64,000 nucleotides of DNA from Spirochaetales bacterium UBA6872 (GTDB taxonomy: Bacteria > Spirochaetota > Spirochaetia > Sphaerochaetales > Sphaerochaetaceae): assembly GCA_002452215.1 (NCBI GenBank), contig DKCO01000053.1:62001-126000 (forward strand). Reading direction: 5' to 3'. The position numbers and the translations under genes are program-made. Under the pieces are notes generated by a model. The model had not been told where the DNA came from. It worked only from the letters and a program-made list of their open reading frames with translations, and searched no databases. Below, in pieces: positions 24,721 through 34,500 of this stretch. Position 1 is the first letter of the stretch; every line of letters begins with the position of its first letter.

Positions 24721-27700
24721 ATGGAGGTAATAAACAACATATCAAAAAAACTGGGAGATGACCTTAAAAAGGAAATCAGCCCAGATAGCAAACTCTCCAT
24801 CGCAGCTGCATGTTTCTCAATCTATGCTTTTGAAGAACTTCAAAAAGAACTCGAAGGAATCGATGAACTAAGATTCATTTTCACATCTCCTTCCTTCACA
24901 ACCGAGAAAACAAGCAAAGAAAAGAAGGAATTCTATATTCCACGACTTAACAGAGAACGCAGTCTCACAGGCACTGAATTTGAAATCAGGCTGAGAAATG
25001 AATTGTCGCAGAAAGCTATTGCAAGAGAATGTGCTGACTGGATAAAAAAGAAAGTACGATTCAAATCAAACACAACAGATGAGGCAATGATGGGCTTCAT
25101 GAATATCGATGATATTTCATATATGCCAATCACAGGTTTCACCACAGCAGAACTTGGAAGCGAGAAGGGCAATAATGCATATAGCATGATCAACAAGTTT
25201 GAATCACCATTCTCAAGTGAATACATCAAGCTATTTAATTCTCTCTGGAACTCAGACAAGCTTGAAGATGTCACAGACAAGGTCATTGAAAACATCTCTG
25301 CTGCATATAACGAGAATTCTCCAGCTTTCATTTACTTCGTAACTCTCTACAATATCTTCCACGAATTTCTGGAAGATATCTCTGAAGATACATTGCCAAA
25401 CGAAGCAACCGGTTTCAAGAACAGCAAAATCTGGAACATGCTCTATAATTTCCAGAAGGATGCGGCTCTTGGCATCATCAACAAGCTGGAGAAATACAAC
25501 GGCTGTATCCTTGCTGATAGTGTTGGACTTGGAAAAACATTCACAGCTCTTGCTGTCATCAAGTATTATGAGAACAGGAACAAGAATGTTCTGGTTCTAT
25601 GCCCAAAGAAACTTGGAAACAACTGGGTGACATTCAAAGGAAACTACCTTAACAACACAATAGCCGAAGACAGGCTCCGCTATGATGTTTTATTCCATAC
25701 TGATTTGACAAGAACTCATGGATTCTCAAATGGAATAGATCTGTCACGTCTTAACTGGAGCAATTATGATCTTGTTGTAATTGACGAGTCACACAATTTC
25801 CGCAACGGTGGTCAAATCTATGGCGATGAGAAAAAAGAAAACCGCTATGCAAGACTGATGAACCAAGTCATCAGAAAAGGTGTCAAGACAAAAGTCCTAA
25901 TGCTTTCAGCAACACCTGTAAATACGAAATTCCTGGATCTGAAGTGCCAACTTGAGCTTGCATATGAAGGCAATGCCGCAAACATAGATCCACTACTCAA
26001 TACAAGTCGTTCGATCAACGATATATTCATTGCGGCTCAAAAAGCATTCAACAAGTGGAGCAAATTGCCTGCAGAGGAAAGGACAATTGATTCACTCCAG
26101 AAGTCTTTGGATTTCGATTTTTTTGAACTTCTGGATTCTGTTACGATTGCAAGGTCGAGAAAACATATCCAGACATATTACAATACAAAGGACATTGGGA
26201 ATTTTCCCAGAAGGCTCACTCCCCTATCTTTGCGCCCTCCACTTACAAATCTGAACAAAGCAATCACATATAACGAGATTTTCGATATTCTTATGATGCT
26301 GAACCTCTCAGTATATAAACCATCATTCTTCATTCTCCCCAGCAAGAGAGAAAAGTATGACAAGCTCTACGATAGCAATAAGCCTAATGCAAATCTAAAC
26401 CAAATTGGACGAGAACAAGGTATCAGCTATCTTATGGCTATGAACCTCATGAAAAGAATGGAAAGCTCTATCTATTCATTTCGTCTTACACTTGAGAGGA
26501 TTCAATCTTATATATCATCGATAGTCGATGTCATAAAGAAGTTCGAGAAACACAAGGATGAGATGCTAAGCCTTACCGATATCTCAAATATGACAGAACT
26601 GGATAGTGAGGACGAAAATGCCGAGGATTTACTAAAAGTCGGACGCAAAATGCAAATCAACCTTGCCGACATGGATACTATCAGCTGGAAAAGAGATCTA
26701 GAAAGGGATCTTGATAATCTTGCAATTCTTGACTCGATGGTCAGGGATATCACGCCCGAATATGACACAAAACTACAAACACTCATCAATATTGTCGAAA
26801 CCAAAATCAACAATCCGATAAACCCTGGCAACAGGAAGATCCTCATCTTCACAGCCTTTGTAGATACAGCCGAGTATCTTTACAACAACATTGCACCTAA
26901 GATGAAGGCAAAGTATGGAATAGATACAGCTCTAATCTCAGGCTCAGTAGACGGAAAATCGACCATAAAAGGACTAAAATGCGATCTTAATACTGTCCTG
27001 ACATGTTTTTCTCCAATCTCAAAAGACAAAGAAATGCTCATGCCCCAAAATACAGCCAATATCGACATTCTTATCGCTACAGACTGTATCTCTGAAGGAC
27101 AAAATCTCCAAGATTGTGATTACCTTATCAACTATGATATTCATTGGAACCCTGTAAGAATAATTCAAAGGTTTGGTAGAATCGACAGAATTGGAAGCCT
27201 TAATCAAGTCATACAACTTGTCAATTTCTGGCCTGATATCACACTTGATGAGTACATCAACCTCAAGAGCCGAGTTGAAACAAGGATGAAGATTGTAGAT
27301 CTCACATCTACAGGAGATGATGATATTCTTTCTCCTGCAGAAAAGGCAGATCTTGATTACAGAAAAGAGCAGCTAAAAAGGCTCCAAGAGGAAGTAGTAG
27401 ACATTGAAGAGATGAGCACTGGAATCTCAATCATGGATCTGGGCTTAAATGATTTTCGCATGGATCTTGTGGAATACATCAAAACCCATCCAGAGATTGA
27501 AAGAGCGCCATTCGGCCTAAATGCTGTAACAAGATGCAAGGAGAATACACCCCCAGGTGTCATTTTTGTCCTTAAGAACAGAACAAACAATGTCAACATC
27601 GACAACCAGAACAGATTGCATCCCTTCTACATGGTCTATGTAGATATGGATGGAAATGTAATCACAGACCATCTCTCTCCCAAAAAGCTTTTGGATAAGA

Positions 27701-27963
27701 TGAGATATCTTGCTAGAAATGAGGAAGAACCAATTCCCTCCATATACAAGCCATTCAACAAGGAGACAAGGGACGGACGCAATATGAAAATCTATTCCGC
27801 TCTTCTCGGCAAGGCCATTGATTCCATTATCGAGAAGAAGAGCGAAAGTGATGCGAAAACGTTCCTTTCAGGTGGGCAGATTTCATTCATCAATACAATG
27901 ATGAAAGACCTTGATGACTTTGAACTCATCTGCTTTCTAGTCGTAAGGAAGGAAGAATGCTAG
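24721..27963 (+). CDS. SNF2-type helicase with PLD-like N-terminus (defence island)
   Basis: A 1080-residue superfamily 2 protein. The first ~200 residues resemble the phospholipase D-like N-terminal domain of this helicase group (SIAAACFSIYAFEEL, LRFIFTSPSF), although no clear HxK motif is seen. Helicase motifs: Walker A ADSVGLGKTFTAL (about 265), VIDESHNFRN (about 352), MLSATPVNT, EGQNLQDCDYLINYD and QRFGRIDRIG (about 813). Such ATPases translocate on double-stranded DNA. First gene of the R-M island; it overlaps the DUF4391 gene by 7 bp (ATGCTAG). The role within the system is inferred, possibly a remodelling or anti-phage effector. Confidence 0.82.
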   Translation: MEVINNISKKLGDDLKKEISPDSKLSIAAACFSIYAFEELQKELEGIDELRFIFTSPSFTTEKTSKEKKEFYIPRLNRERSLTGTEFEIRLRNELSQKAIARECADWIKKKVRFKSNTTDEAMMGFMNIDDISYMPITGFTTAELGSEKGNNAYSMINKFESPFSSEYIKLFNSLWNSDKLEDVTDKVIENISAAYNENSPAFIYFVTLYNIFHEFLEDISEDTLPNEATGFKNSKIWNMLYNFQKDAALGIINKLEKYNGCILADSVGLGKTFTALAVIKYYENRNKNVLVLCPKKLGNNWVTFKGNYLNNTIAEDRLRYDVLFHTDLTRTHGFSNGIDLSRLNWSNYDLVVIDESHNFRNGGQIYGDEKKENRYARLMNQVIRKGVKTKVLMLSATPVNTKFLDLKCQLELAYEGNAANIDPLLNTSRSINDIFIAAQKAFNKWSKLPAEERTIDSLQKSLDFDFFELLDSVTIARSRKHIQTYYNTKDIGNFPRRLTPLSLRPPLTNLNKAITYNEIFDILMMLNLSVYKPSFFILPSKREKYDKLYDSNKPNANLNQIGREQGISYLMAMNLMKRMESSIYSFRLTLERIQSYISSIVDVIKKFEKHKDEMLSLTDISNMTELDSEDENAEDLLKVGRKMQINLADMDTISWKRDLERDLDNLAILDSMVRDITPEYDTKLQTLINIVETKINNPINPGNRKILIFTAFVDTAEYLYNNIAPKMKAKYGIDTALISGSVDGKSTIKGLKCDLNTVLTCFSPISKDKEMLMPQNTANIDILIATDCISEGQNLQDCDYLINYDIHWNPVRIIQRFGRIDRIGSLNQVIQLVNFWPDITLDEYINLKSRVETRMKIVDLTSTGDDDILSPAEKADLDYRKEQLKRLQEEVVDIEEMSTGISIMDLGLNDFRMDLVEYIKTHPEIERAPFGLNAVTRCKENTPPGVIFVLKNRTNNVNIDNQNRLHPFYMVYVDMDGNVITDHLSPKKLLDKMRYLARNEEEPIPSIYKPFNKETRDGRNMKIYSALLGKAIDSIIEKKSESDAKTFLSGGQISFINTMMKDLDDFELICFLVVRKEEC

Positions 27964-28568
27964 GACTACCTAAAAACACAGAGGTCTCACTTCCACTCTA
28001 CAAGAAAGATATCCTTTCCAATTTCGATGGAACATCAAAACAAAAAGAGATGTTCAATAATGAAATTTCATCTCTTAAGATTGTAAATGAACTGTCAACA
28101 AGATCTTTGCCTGTAGAAGCTAGCCCAACGATAAACGGAATATTTATCATAGAAGTAATTCCCAAGTATCGAGAGATACACCAAGATTCAATCGAGATGA
28201 TTTTCCGACTAATTCCACAGCACATAGTTATCGTTCTCCACTACAATGAGAGCATCCGGCTTGCAATACATCAAAGCAAAACATTCATGACAGAGTGGAA
28301 AGAATTCGGATACACTTTGAATATCGAGGGGCTATCAATAGATGAAATATGGAAGCACATTGTCGAATCAATCGGGAACTTTCAAGTTGCTCAAGGGAAA
28401 AACCTTGATGAACAAATCGAGCATGATTCTGAAATCCAAGTTATTCTATCCAATATAGAGAAACTTGAAATCAAAAAACGAAATACCAAGACTCCAAGAA
28501 TGAAGTATGAGCTACATCAGCAAATACAGACTCTTAAAAATGAATTGAAGGAATTGGAAAGGAACTAA
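27957..28568 (+). CDS. DUF4391 family protein
   Basis: A 203-residue protein resembling DUF4391 (opening LGLPKNTEVSLPLYKKDI, then FIIEVIPKYREIHQDSIEM and HIVIVLHYNESIRLAIHQ). The C-terminal third is charged and helical (IEKLEIKKRNTKTP... LKNELKELERN), probably a coiled coil for pairing with a partner. No function is established that I know of. As I recall, the family recurs next to SNF2-like helicases and type III mod/res genes. Translationally coupled to the helicase and 1 bp before the DUF1016 gene. Confidence 0.7.
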   Translation: MLGLPKNTEVSLPLYKKDILSNFDGTSKQKEMFNNEISSLKIVNELSTRSLPVEASPTINGIFIIEVIPKYREIHQDSIEMIFRLIPQHIVIVLHYNESIRLAIHQSKTFMTEWKEFGYTLNIEGLSIDEIWKHIVESIGNFQVAQGKNLDEQIEHDSEIQVILSNIEKLEIKKRNTKTPRMKYELHQQIQTLKNELKELERN

Positions 28569-28569
28569 T

Positions 28570-29643
28570 ATGGAAAAGAAAATGAATTCGGCAGACGCGT
28601 CTGCCGAATTGATGACAACTCAAATTCAGATATACAAAGCAATACGAATACAGATAATAAAAGCAAAGCATCAGATCTATGCTTCCGTCAATGCTTCTAT
28701 GCTAGCAGTATATTGGAACACTGGAAAAGAGATTTATAAAGCTTGTGGAGATAGTGACCGAGCCACTTATGGCAGGCAGATACTACAGTATATTTCAAAA
28801 AAACTCTCTTTTGAGTTCGGGAAGGGATTCAGTGTTCGCAACCTCCGTAACATGCGCCAATTCTATTTAAGTTTTCCTGATTTCAAATCTATACACTCAG
28901 GGCTTAGTTGGTCTCACTATCTGCTTCTGATGAATGTTGTTGATACAAAAATCCGAACATTCTATCTTGATGAAGCAGTAAAATCAGGATGGAGCGTTCG
29001 TCAGTTGGAAAGGCAGATCAATACTATGTATTATCAACGTCTTCTTGCAAGTCGTGATAAGAAAAGTGTTTCGGAAGAAATCCAAAAGACAGAAGCAAGG
29101 GCTGAATACACAAATATTATAAAAGATCCATATGTACTTGAGTTTCTTGATCTCCCGCCTAATGAACATTACTACGAATCTGACCTTGAAGAAGCTCTTA
29201 TAACTCATCTTCAGAAGTTCCTTCTTGAACTGGGGAGAGGATTCTCATTTGTTGCACGACAAAAGCATTTCAATATAGATGGTAGGCATTTTTATATTGA
29301 TCTTGTCTTCTACAATTACATAACAAAATGCTTTGTCTTAATCGACCTGAAAACAGGAGATCTGACTCACCAAGATATTGGACAGATGCAGATGTATGTA
29401 AACTATTATACAAGGCATATGATGAACGAAGGTGATAATCCTCCAATAGGTATTTTGCTATGTGCTCAAAAGAGCGATACTTTAGTCAACCTTACATTAC
29501 CTGAAGACAATAAACAGATATATGCTGCAAAATATATGCCATATATGCCTACTGAAGAAGAATTGAAACGCGAATTGAATCTAAATGATTTTGAAAAAAT
29601 GGAGAATAACTATGGAAAAGATGAAGATGCACTCGATGAGTAA
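28570..29643 (+). CDS. DUF1016/YhcG-type PD-(D/E)XK nuclease
   Basis: A 357-residue protein with the DUF1016 N-terminal helical domain (about 20-180; ASMLAVYWNTGKEI, FSVRNLRNMRQFY, LSWSHYLLLM, SGWSVRQLERQI) and a C-terminal PD-(D/E)XK nuclease domain, with YIDLVFYN (about 242) and VLIDLKTG (about 257) as catalytic Asp/Asp-x-Lys. An AAAGGAA site precedes ATG. Codons 6-14 lie inside a perfect 26-bp palindrome. The gene overlaps the mod start by 32 bp. Family members are often found in R-M and defence loci; the exact target is unknown. Confidence 0.85.
   Translation: MEKKMNSADASAELMTTQIQIYKAIRIQIIKAKHQIYASVNASMLAVYWNTGKEIYKACGDSDRATYGRQILQYISKKLSFEFGKGFSVRNLRNMRQFYLSFPDFKSIHSGLSWSHYLLLMNVVDTKIRTFYLDEAVKSGWSVRQLERQINTMYYQRLLASRDKKSVSEEIQKTEARAEYTNIIKDPYVLEFLDLPPNEHYYESDLEEALITHLQKFLLELGRGFSFVARQKHFNIDGRHFYIDLVFYNYITKCFVLIDLKTGDLTHQDIGQMQMYVNYYTRHMMNEGDNPPIGILLCAQKSDTLVNLTLPEDNKQIYAAKYMPYMPTEEELKRELNLNDFEKMENNYGKDEDALDE
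28585..28610. repeat. Perfect 26-bp palindrome inside the 5' end of the DUF1016 gene
   Basis: Left arm AATTCGGCAGACG and right arm CGTCTGCCGAATT are exact reverse complements with no spacer, 15 nt after the A of the start codon. The core is GC-rich in an AT-rich region. In mRNA it would give a strong hairpin next to the initiation site; in DNA it is a candidate protein-binding or methylase-protected site. Confidence 0.9.
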
Positions 29644-29743
29644 AGTCGATGAAAATGTAAAGAAAATAGCAACACTGTTTCCAGAATGTGTAACAGAAGT
29701 TCTTCGTGAAAAGCACACTGGACTTAACCTAGATTATACAACA

Positions 29744-29752
29744 CCCCCCCCC
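29744..29752 (+). repeat. Poly-C tract (C9) in mod
   Basis: Nine consecutive C within the N-terminal coding part of mod, at the point where the reading frame breaks. C10 or C7 would be the ON lengths. The surrounding ~30 codons between the VTE and IDFD motifs are longer than I expect for Mod proteins, as if the tract lies in an added segment. Confidence 0.9.
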
Positions 29753-30036
29753 ATAATAATTACTGTGACACCAAAGAATTAGCTAAGGTTATAGATTTTG
29801 ATATCCTTAAAAGCCTTCTTTCAGACAATATAGTAGAAGGCAATCAGGAACGATACCAGTTCACATGGCCTGACAAACGAAAAGCCAGAGCTATTGTAAA
29901 TCAAGAAGTCACCTCCACTCTTCGCCCTTGCAGAGAAGAATCAGTAAACTTCGACACAACAGAAAACCTCTACATCGAAGGTGATAACCTAGAAGTTCTC
30001 AAGCTCCTCCAAGAAACCTATCTTAGCAAAATCAAG

Positions 30037-31566
30037 ATGATCTACATTGATCCTCCATACAACACAGGTAATGATTTCGTTTATGAAGATGATTTTTCTC
30101 AGAATGCAACTGAATACACATCAAATAGTGGACAATATGATGATCAAGGGAACAGACTTGTAGCCAACACAGAATCAAAGGGAAGATTCCATACAAATTG
30201 GCTTAATATGATTTATCCCCGACTTAGACTTGCCAAGGATTTGCTTTCGGATGATGGTGTTATATTTATTTCTATTGATGATAATGAGCAAGCTAATCTC
30301 AAGAAGATATGTGATGAAATATTTGGTGAGAAATCTTTTATAGGTGAGATAATTAGAAAAACAAAAACAATGACCGCTGATAACAGAAACGGTTTTAATT
30401 TTCAACACGAAATGCTTGTTATATATGCAAGAAACAAAAACAATGTTTGGTTAGAAGGTGAAGAGAAAAGTTTCAAAAATTATACAAATAGTGACAATGA
30501 TCCCAATGGGGATTGGTGTTCAGGAGACCCTAGTGCAAAAAGTGGTGGCGAGTCACTGAGATATCCAATTGAAAATCCATACACGCATAAGATAGATTAT
30601 CCTCCAAAAGGAAGATTTTGGGCTTTCTCAAAAAAAACTCTTCAGGAATATATACAAAATGGGAGAATAAAATTTAAGAAAGATTATAAAGAAGGTGAAC
30701 GCGGTTTTATTTTTAAAAGATACAAAAATACAATGGAAAATGATAAAGATCCTTTATCAAGTCTACTTGGAATTAGTAATGAATTTATGAATCAAAATGC
30801 GACAAATGAAACAAAAGAACTCTTTGGAAACATTATTTTCGATTACCCGAAGCCGATAGTTTTTTTGGAAAAAATTATTAATTCTTCAATAAGAGACAAT
30901 TCCATCATCCTCGACTTCTTCTCAGGCTCAGCAACCACAGCACATGCTGTTATGAAACTTAATGCTGAGGATGGAGGACACAGAAAGTTCATCATGGTTC
31001 AGATTCCAGAGAAATGTGATGAGAAGTCTGAAGCTTATAAAGCTGGATACAAGAATATCTGTGAGATTGGCAAAGAGAGAATCAGAAGAGCTGGCAAGCA
31101 GATTCTTGATGAGATGAAGAATAGAAAAGGAGACTTGTTCTCTGGTGAAGTCTCTCTTGATATCGGATTCAGGGATTTGAAGCTCGATTCATCCAACATG
31201 AATGATGTCTATTATACTCCTGAAGAAACAGATCAGAGAATGCTCAATGGTCTTGAATCAAACATAAAAGCTGATAGATCCGCTGAAGATCTTCTATTCC
31301 AAGTCATGCTTGATCTTGGTGTTCTACTATCAGCGAAGATTGTAGAGGAAACAATCAGCGGTAAAAAGATATTCAATGTTGATGATAACTACCTCATCGC
31401 ATGTTTTGATGAAGATGTTGATGAAGCTGTCATCATGGAAGTTGCCAATAAAAAACCAACCTACTTTGTCATGAGAGATTCTTCTCTTGCCAATGATTCT
31501 GTATCTGTTAACTTTGACCAGATTTTCATGCGTTACAGCCCTGATACTGTAAGGAAGGTACTCTGA
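30037..31566 (+). CDS. Type III Mod catalytic body: N6-adenine methyltransferase, beta class
   Basis: 509 residues from the first in-frame ATG; the frame is open further back, to about the C tract. DPPYNTGND (motif IV, residue 4) precedes LDFFSGSATTAHAVM (motif I, about 290), the beta-class order. The region between them is the target-recognition part and is markedly more AT-rich than the rest. The product methylates adenine in a short asymmetric site and forms a complex with Res for cleavage. If made alone from this ATG it would lack ~140 N-terminal residues, so activity is doubtful. The TGA stop overlaps the res start (TGATG). Confidence 0.85.
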   Translation: MIYIDPPYNTGNDFVYEDDFSQNATEYTSNSGQYDDQGNRLVANTESKGRFHTNWLNMIYPRLRLAKDLLSDDGVIFISIDDNEQANLKKICDEIFGEKSFIGEIIRKTKTMTADNRNGFNFQHEMLVIYARNKNNVWLEGEEKSFKNYTNSDNDPNGDWCSGDPSAKSGGESLRYPIENPYTHKIDYPPKGRFWAFSKKTLQEYIQNGRIKFKKDYKEGERGFIFKRYKNTMENDKDPLSSLLGISNEFMNQNATNETKELFGNIIFDYPKPIVFLEKIINSSIRDNSIILDFFSGSATTAHAVMKLNAEDGGHRKFIMVQIPEKCDEKSEAYKAGYKNICEIGKERIRRAGKQILDEMKNRKGDLFSGEVSLDIGFRDLKLDSSNMNDVYYTPEETDQRMLNGLESNIKADRSAEDLLFQVMLDLGVLLSAKIVEETISGKKIFNVDDNYLIACFDEDVDEAVIMEVANKKPTYFVMRDSSLANDSVSVNFDQIFMRYSPDTVRKVL

Positions 31567-34500
31567 TGGAATTCAAGTTTAAAGTACAAGATTATCAAAC
31601 AGAAGCTGTTCAGGCCGTTGTTGATGTCTTTAAAGGGCAACCTTACAATAATGGTCTTACATATAAAAGAGATATGGGAAAAGACGTTTTACCACTTTGG
31701 GAAGACAGTCTTGGGTATGGTAACAACCCAGTTGCACTCGATAGTCAAGAGCTTTTCCATAACATCACAGAGGTACAAAGAAACAACAATATTCCTCTAT
31801 CTGAATCACTTTCAAAAGAACTCGGAGCTTGTTCTCTTGATGTAGAGATGGAGACAGGAACTGGAAAGACTTATGTCTACATCAAGACGATGTTCGAGCT
31901 GAATAAGAAGTATGGCTGGAGCAAATTCATTGTTGTTGTTCCATCAATCGCTATCAGAGAAGGTGTGAAGAAATCCTTCGAGATAACAGCTACGCATTTC
32001 ATGGAGTATTACAAGAAGAAAGCAAGATTCTTCGTCTACGATAGTGACAATCTCAACCAGATTGATAGTTTCTCATCAAGCATTGATCTCAATGTGATGA
32101 TTATCAACATGCAAGCTTTCAACACGTCGTTGAAGGAAGGTTCATCAAGCAAAGCTGCAAGAATCATCTACACAGAGCGTGATGAGTTCGGCTCAAGGAA
32201 ACCAATTGATGTTATCAAGGCAAACAGACCAATTTTGATTCTTGATGAGCCACAGAAGATGACAGGAGCAAAGACCCAAGGTGCGTTAAAAGATTTCAAT
32301 CCTCTCTTTTGCCTTAACTACTCTGCAACACATAGAAAGAAACATAATGCTGTCTATGTCCTTGATGCTCTTGATGCCTACAATAAGCGACTTGTGAAGA
32401 AGATTGAAGTCAAAGGTTTTGAGATCAAGAATATTCCAGGAACTGATGGTTATTTGTTTCTCCATGAGATTGTACTTTCAAAAAGCAACCCTCCTATGGC
32501 GAGGATTGAGTTTGAAAAGCGCCAGAAAAATGGAGTAAAGCGAGTTGTGAAGAACTTCCAGCAAGGCGAGAGCATCTATGCTGAATCTGGGGAGATGGAG
32601 CAATATAGGAAGGATTATTTCATAAGCTCGATCGATCCGAGATATAACAGCATAACACTTGGAAATGGTACTACCCTATATGCAGGAGATGCTGTCGGAG
32701 ATGTCTCTGAAGATGATATTAGAAGAATCCAGATAAGGGAGACAATTACATCACACTTCGATAAGGAAGAAGAACTTTTCAATAAAGGTATCAAGACACT
32801 TTCACTCTTCTTCATAGATGAAGTAGCAAAGTATAGGCAATATGATGAGAATGGAGAGACGTCTTTAGGAGAATATGGAAAAGTCTTTGAGGAAGAGTAT
32901 CAGTCAGAGCTCAATAGAAGGCTATCACTCTTCACAGAATCTCCTTATCAGAAGTATCTCAGAAAGATGTGCTCCGATGTCCATCTTGTTCATAATGGCT
33001 ATTTCAGCATCGACAAGAAAGGCCATTTTGTAGATAGCAAGCTTGAGAGAGGTTCTGATGAGGCTAATGATATCTCAGCATTTGATCTTATTATGAAGAA
33101 CAAAGAAAGGCTCCTCAGCTTTGAAGAACCCACTCGCTTCATCTTCTCTCATTCAGCGCTCCGAGAAGGATGGGACAACCCTAACATCTTTCAGATTTGC
33201 ACACTCAAGCATTCAAACAATGATGTTGCACAGCGTCAGGAAGTAGGAAGAGGCTTAAGAATCTGTGTTGATAAAGATGGCAACAGGATGGACAAGGATC
33301 TTCTGGGAGATGATGTCTTTGATATCAACATGCTCACTGTCATCGCTAGCGACAGCTATGCCTCTTTTGTCAGCAATCTCCAGAACGAGATGAAGGAGAA
33401 CATGGCAGAGCGCCCAAGAAAAGCAGATTATGACTACTTCAAAGGAAAGACAATCGTTGTTGATGGAAAGAATACAGTCATTACTGAACAGATTGCAAAG
33501 GGTATATACAAATATCTTATCAAGAATGATTATCTAAAAGATGATGATACCGTTTCAGATCTCTTTAAGGATGCTGAGAAGCAAGGGACTCTTGCACCGC
33601 TTCCTGAAGAGCTAAGACCATTGCAAGAAGGCATAGTCAAGCTTGTCAAAGCTGTATTCGATCCTAGTGTTCTCAATGAGCTCTTCAAGGATGCACGAGA
33701 TACAAAGATTCATGACAACCCTCTTAATGAGAACTTCTACAAGAAGGAATTCCAGGAACTTTGGAAAGCAATCAGTCCTAAGTATGTCTACAAGGTCGAT
33801 TTCGACAGCAATGAACTGATTCAGAAAGCAACTGATTATATCAACGACCATCTTAATGTAAGGGAACTTCAATATGTCATTCGAAAAGGTGAACAGAAAG
33901 ATATTATGACGCAGGATGGAATTGAGTCGAAAGACAGCTTCATAACCACTGCTTCAGAGAACAGAAAACTCGGACTCAAAGCCTCATCGACTACCTATGA
34001 TCTTGTAGGAAAGATATCGAAAGCTACAAGTCTTACAAGAAAAACTGTCGTTGCTATCTTAAAAGGCTTACGAGTCGATGTTTTTGATATGTTCAAGCTC
34101 AATCCAGAGGACTTTATTGCTCAAGTTTCAAAGTTCATCAACTACCAGAAAGCAACGATGATTGTCGAACATATCTCCTACTCTGAAGCAAAAAATGCTG
34201 CTCCATATAATTCATCAATCTTCACAGCTGAGAAAGTTGATCGAGATTTTGTAAAAGCATATGACGGAAAAAAGAGCATTCAGGAATACATGTTTCTTGA
34301 TGGGACTGTGGAAAGAAAGTTTGCAGAGGATTTGGATATTCCAGATAACGAGGTCTATATCTATGCAAAACTTCCAAGAGGATTTCAGATTCCAACACCA
34401 ATGGGAAACTATGCCCCAGACTGGGCAATTGTATTTCATCAAGATAAAGTAAAGCATATCTTCTTTGTTGCAGAGACAAAGGGAACTCTTGATTCTGAAG

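Larger units (their letters stand above)
29612..31566 (+). pseudogene. Type III DNA methyltransferase gene (mod), phase-OFF by frameshift at a C9 tract
   Basis: The full gene starts at ATG 29612 (GGAG 7 nt upstream) with MEKMKMHSMSKVDENVKK and FPECVTE, a typical type III Mod N-terminus. After nine C (29744-29752) this frame stops at 29780-29782. The downstream frame, open through CDTKELAKVIDFDILKSLL, VEGNQERYQFTWP and LRPCREESVNF, continues into the catalytic ORF. Adding one C (or removing two) joins both parts with no stop, giving about 650 residues. This fits slipped-strand phase variation as known for type III mod genes; true decay or a sequencing error at the homopolymer remain possible. 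Confidence 0.8.

Noticed and set aside
29585..29782. 65-codon ORF as a separate gene between DUF1016 and mod
   Set aside because: From 29612 it reads as a type III Mod N-terminus that breaks at the C tract, so it belongs to mod and is not an independent gene.
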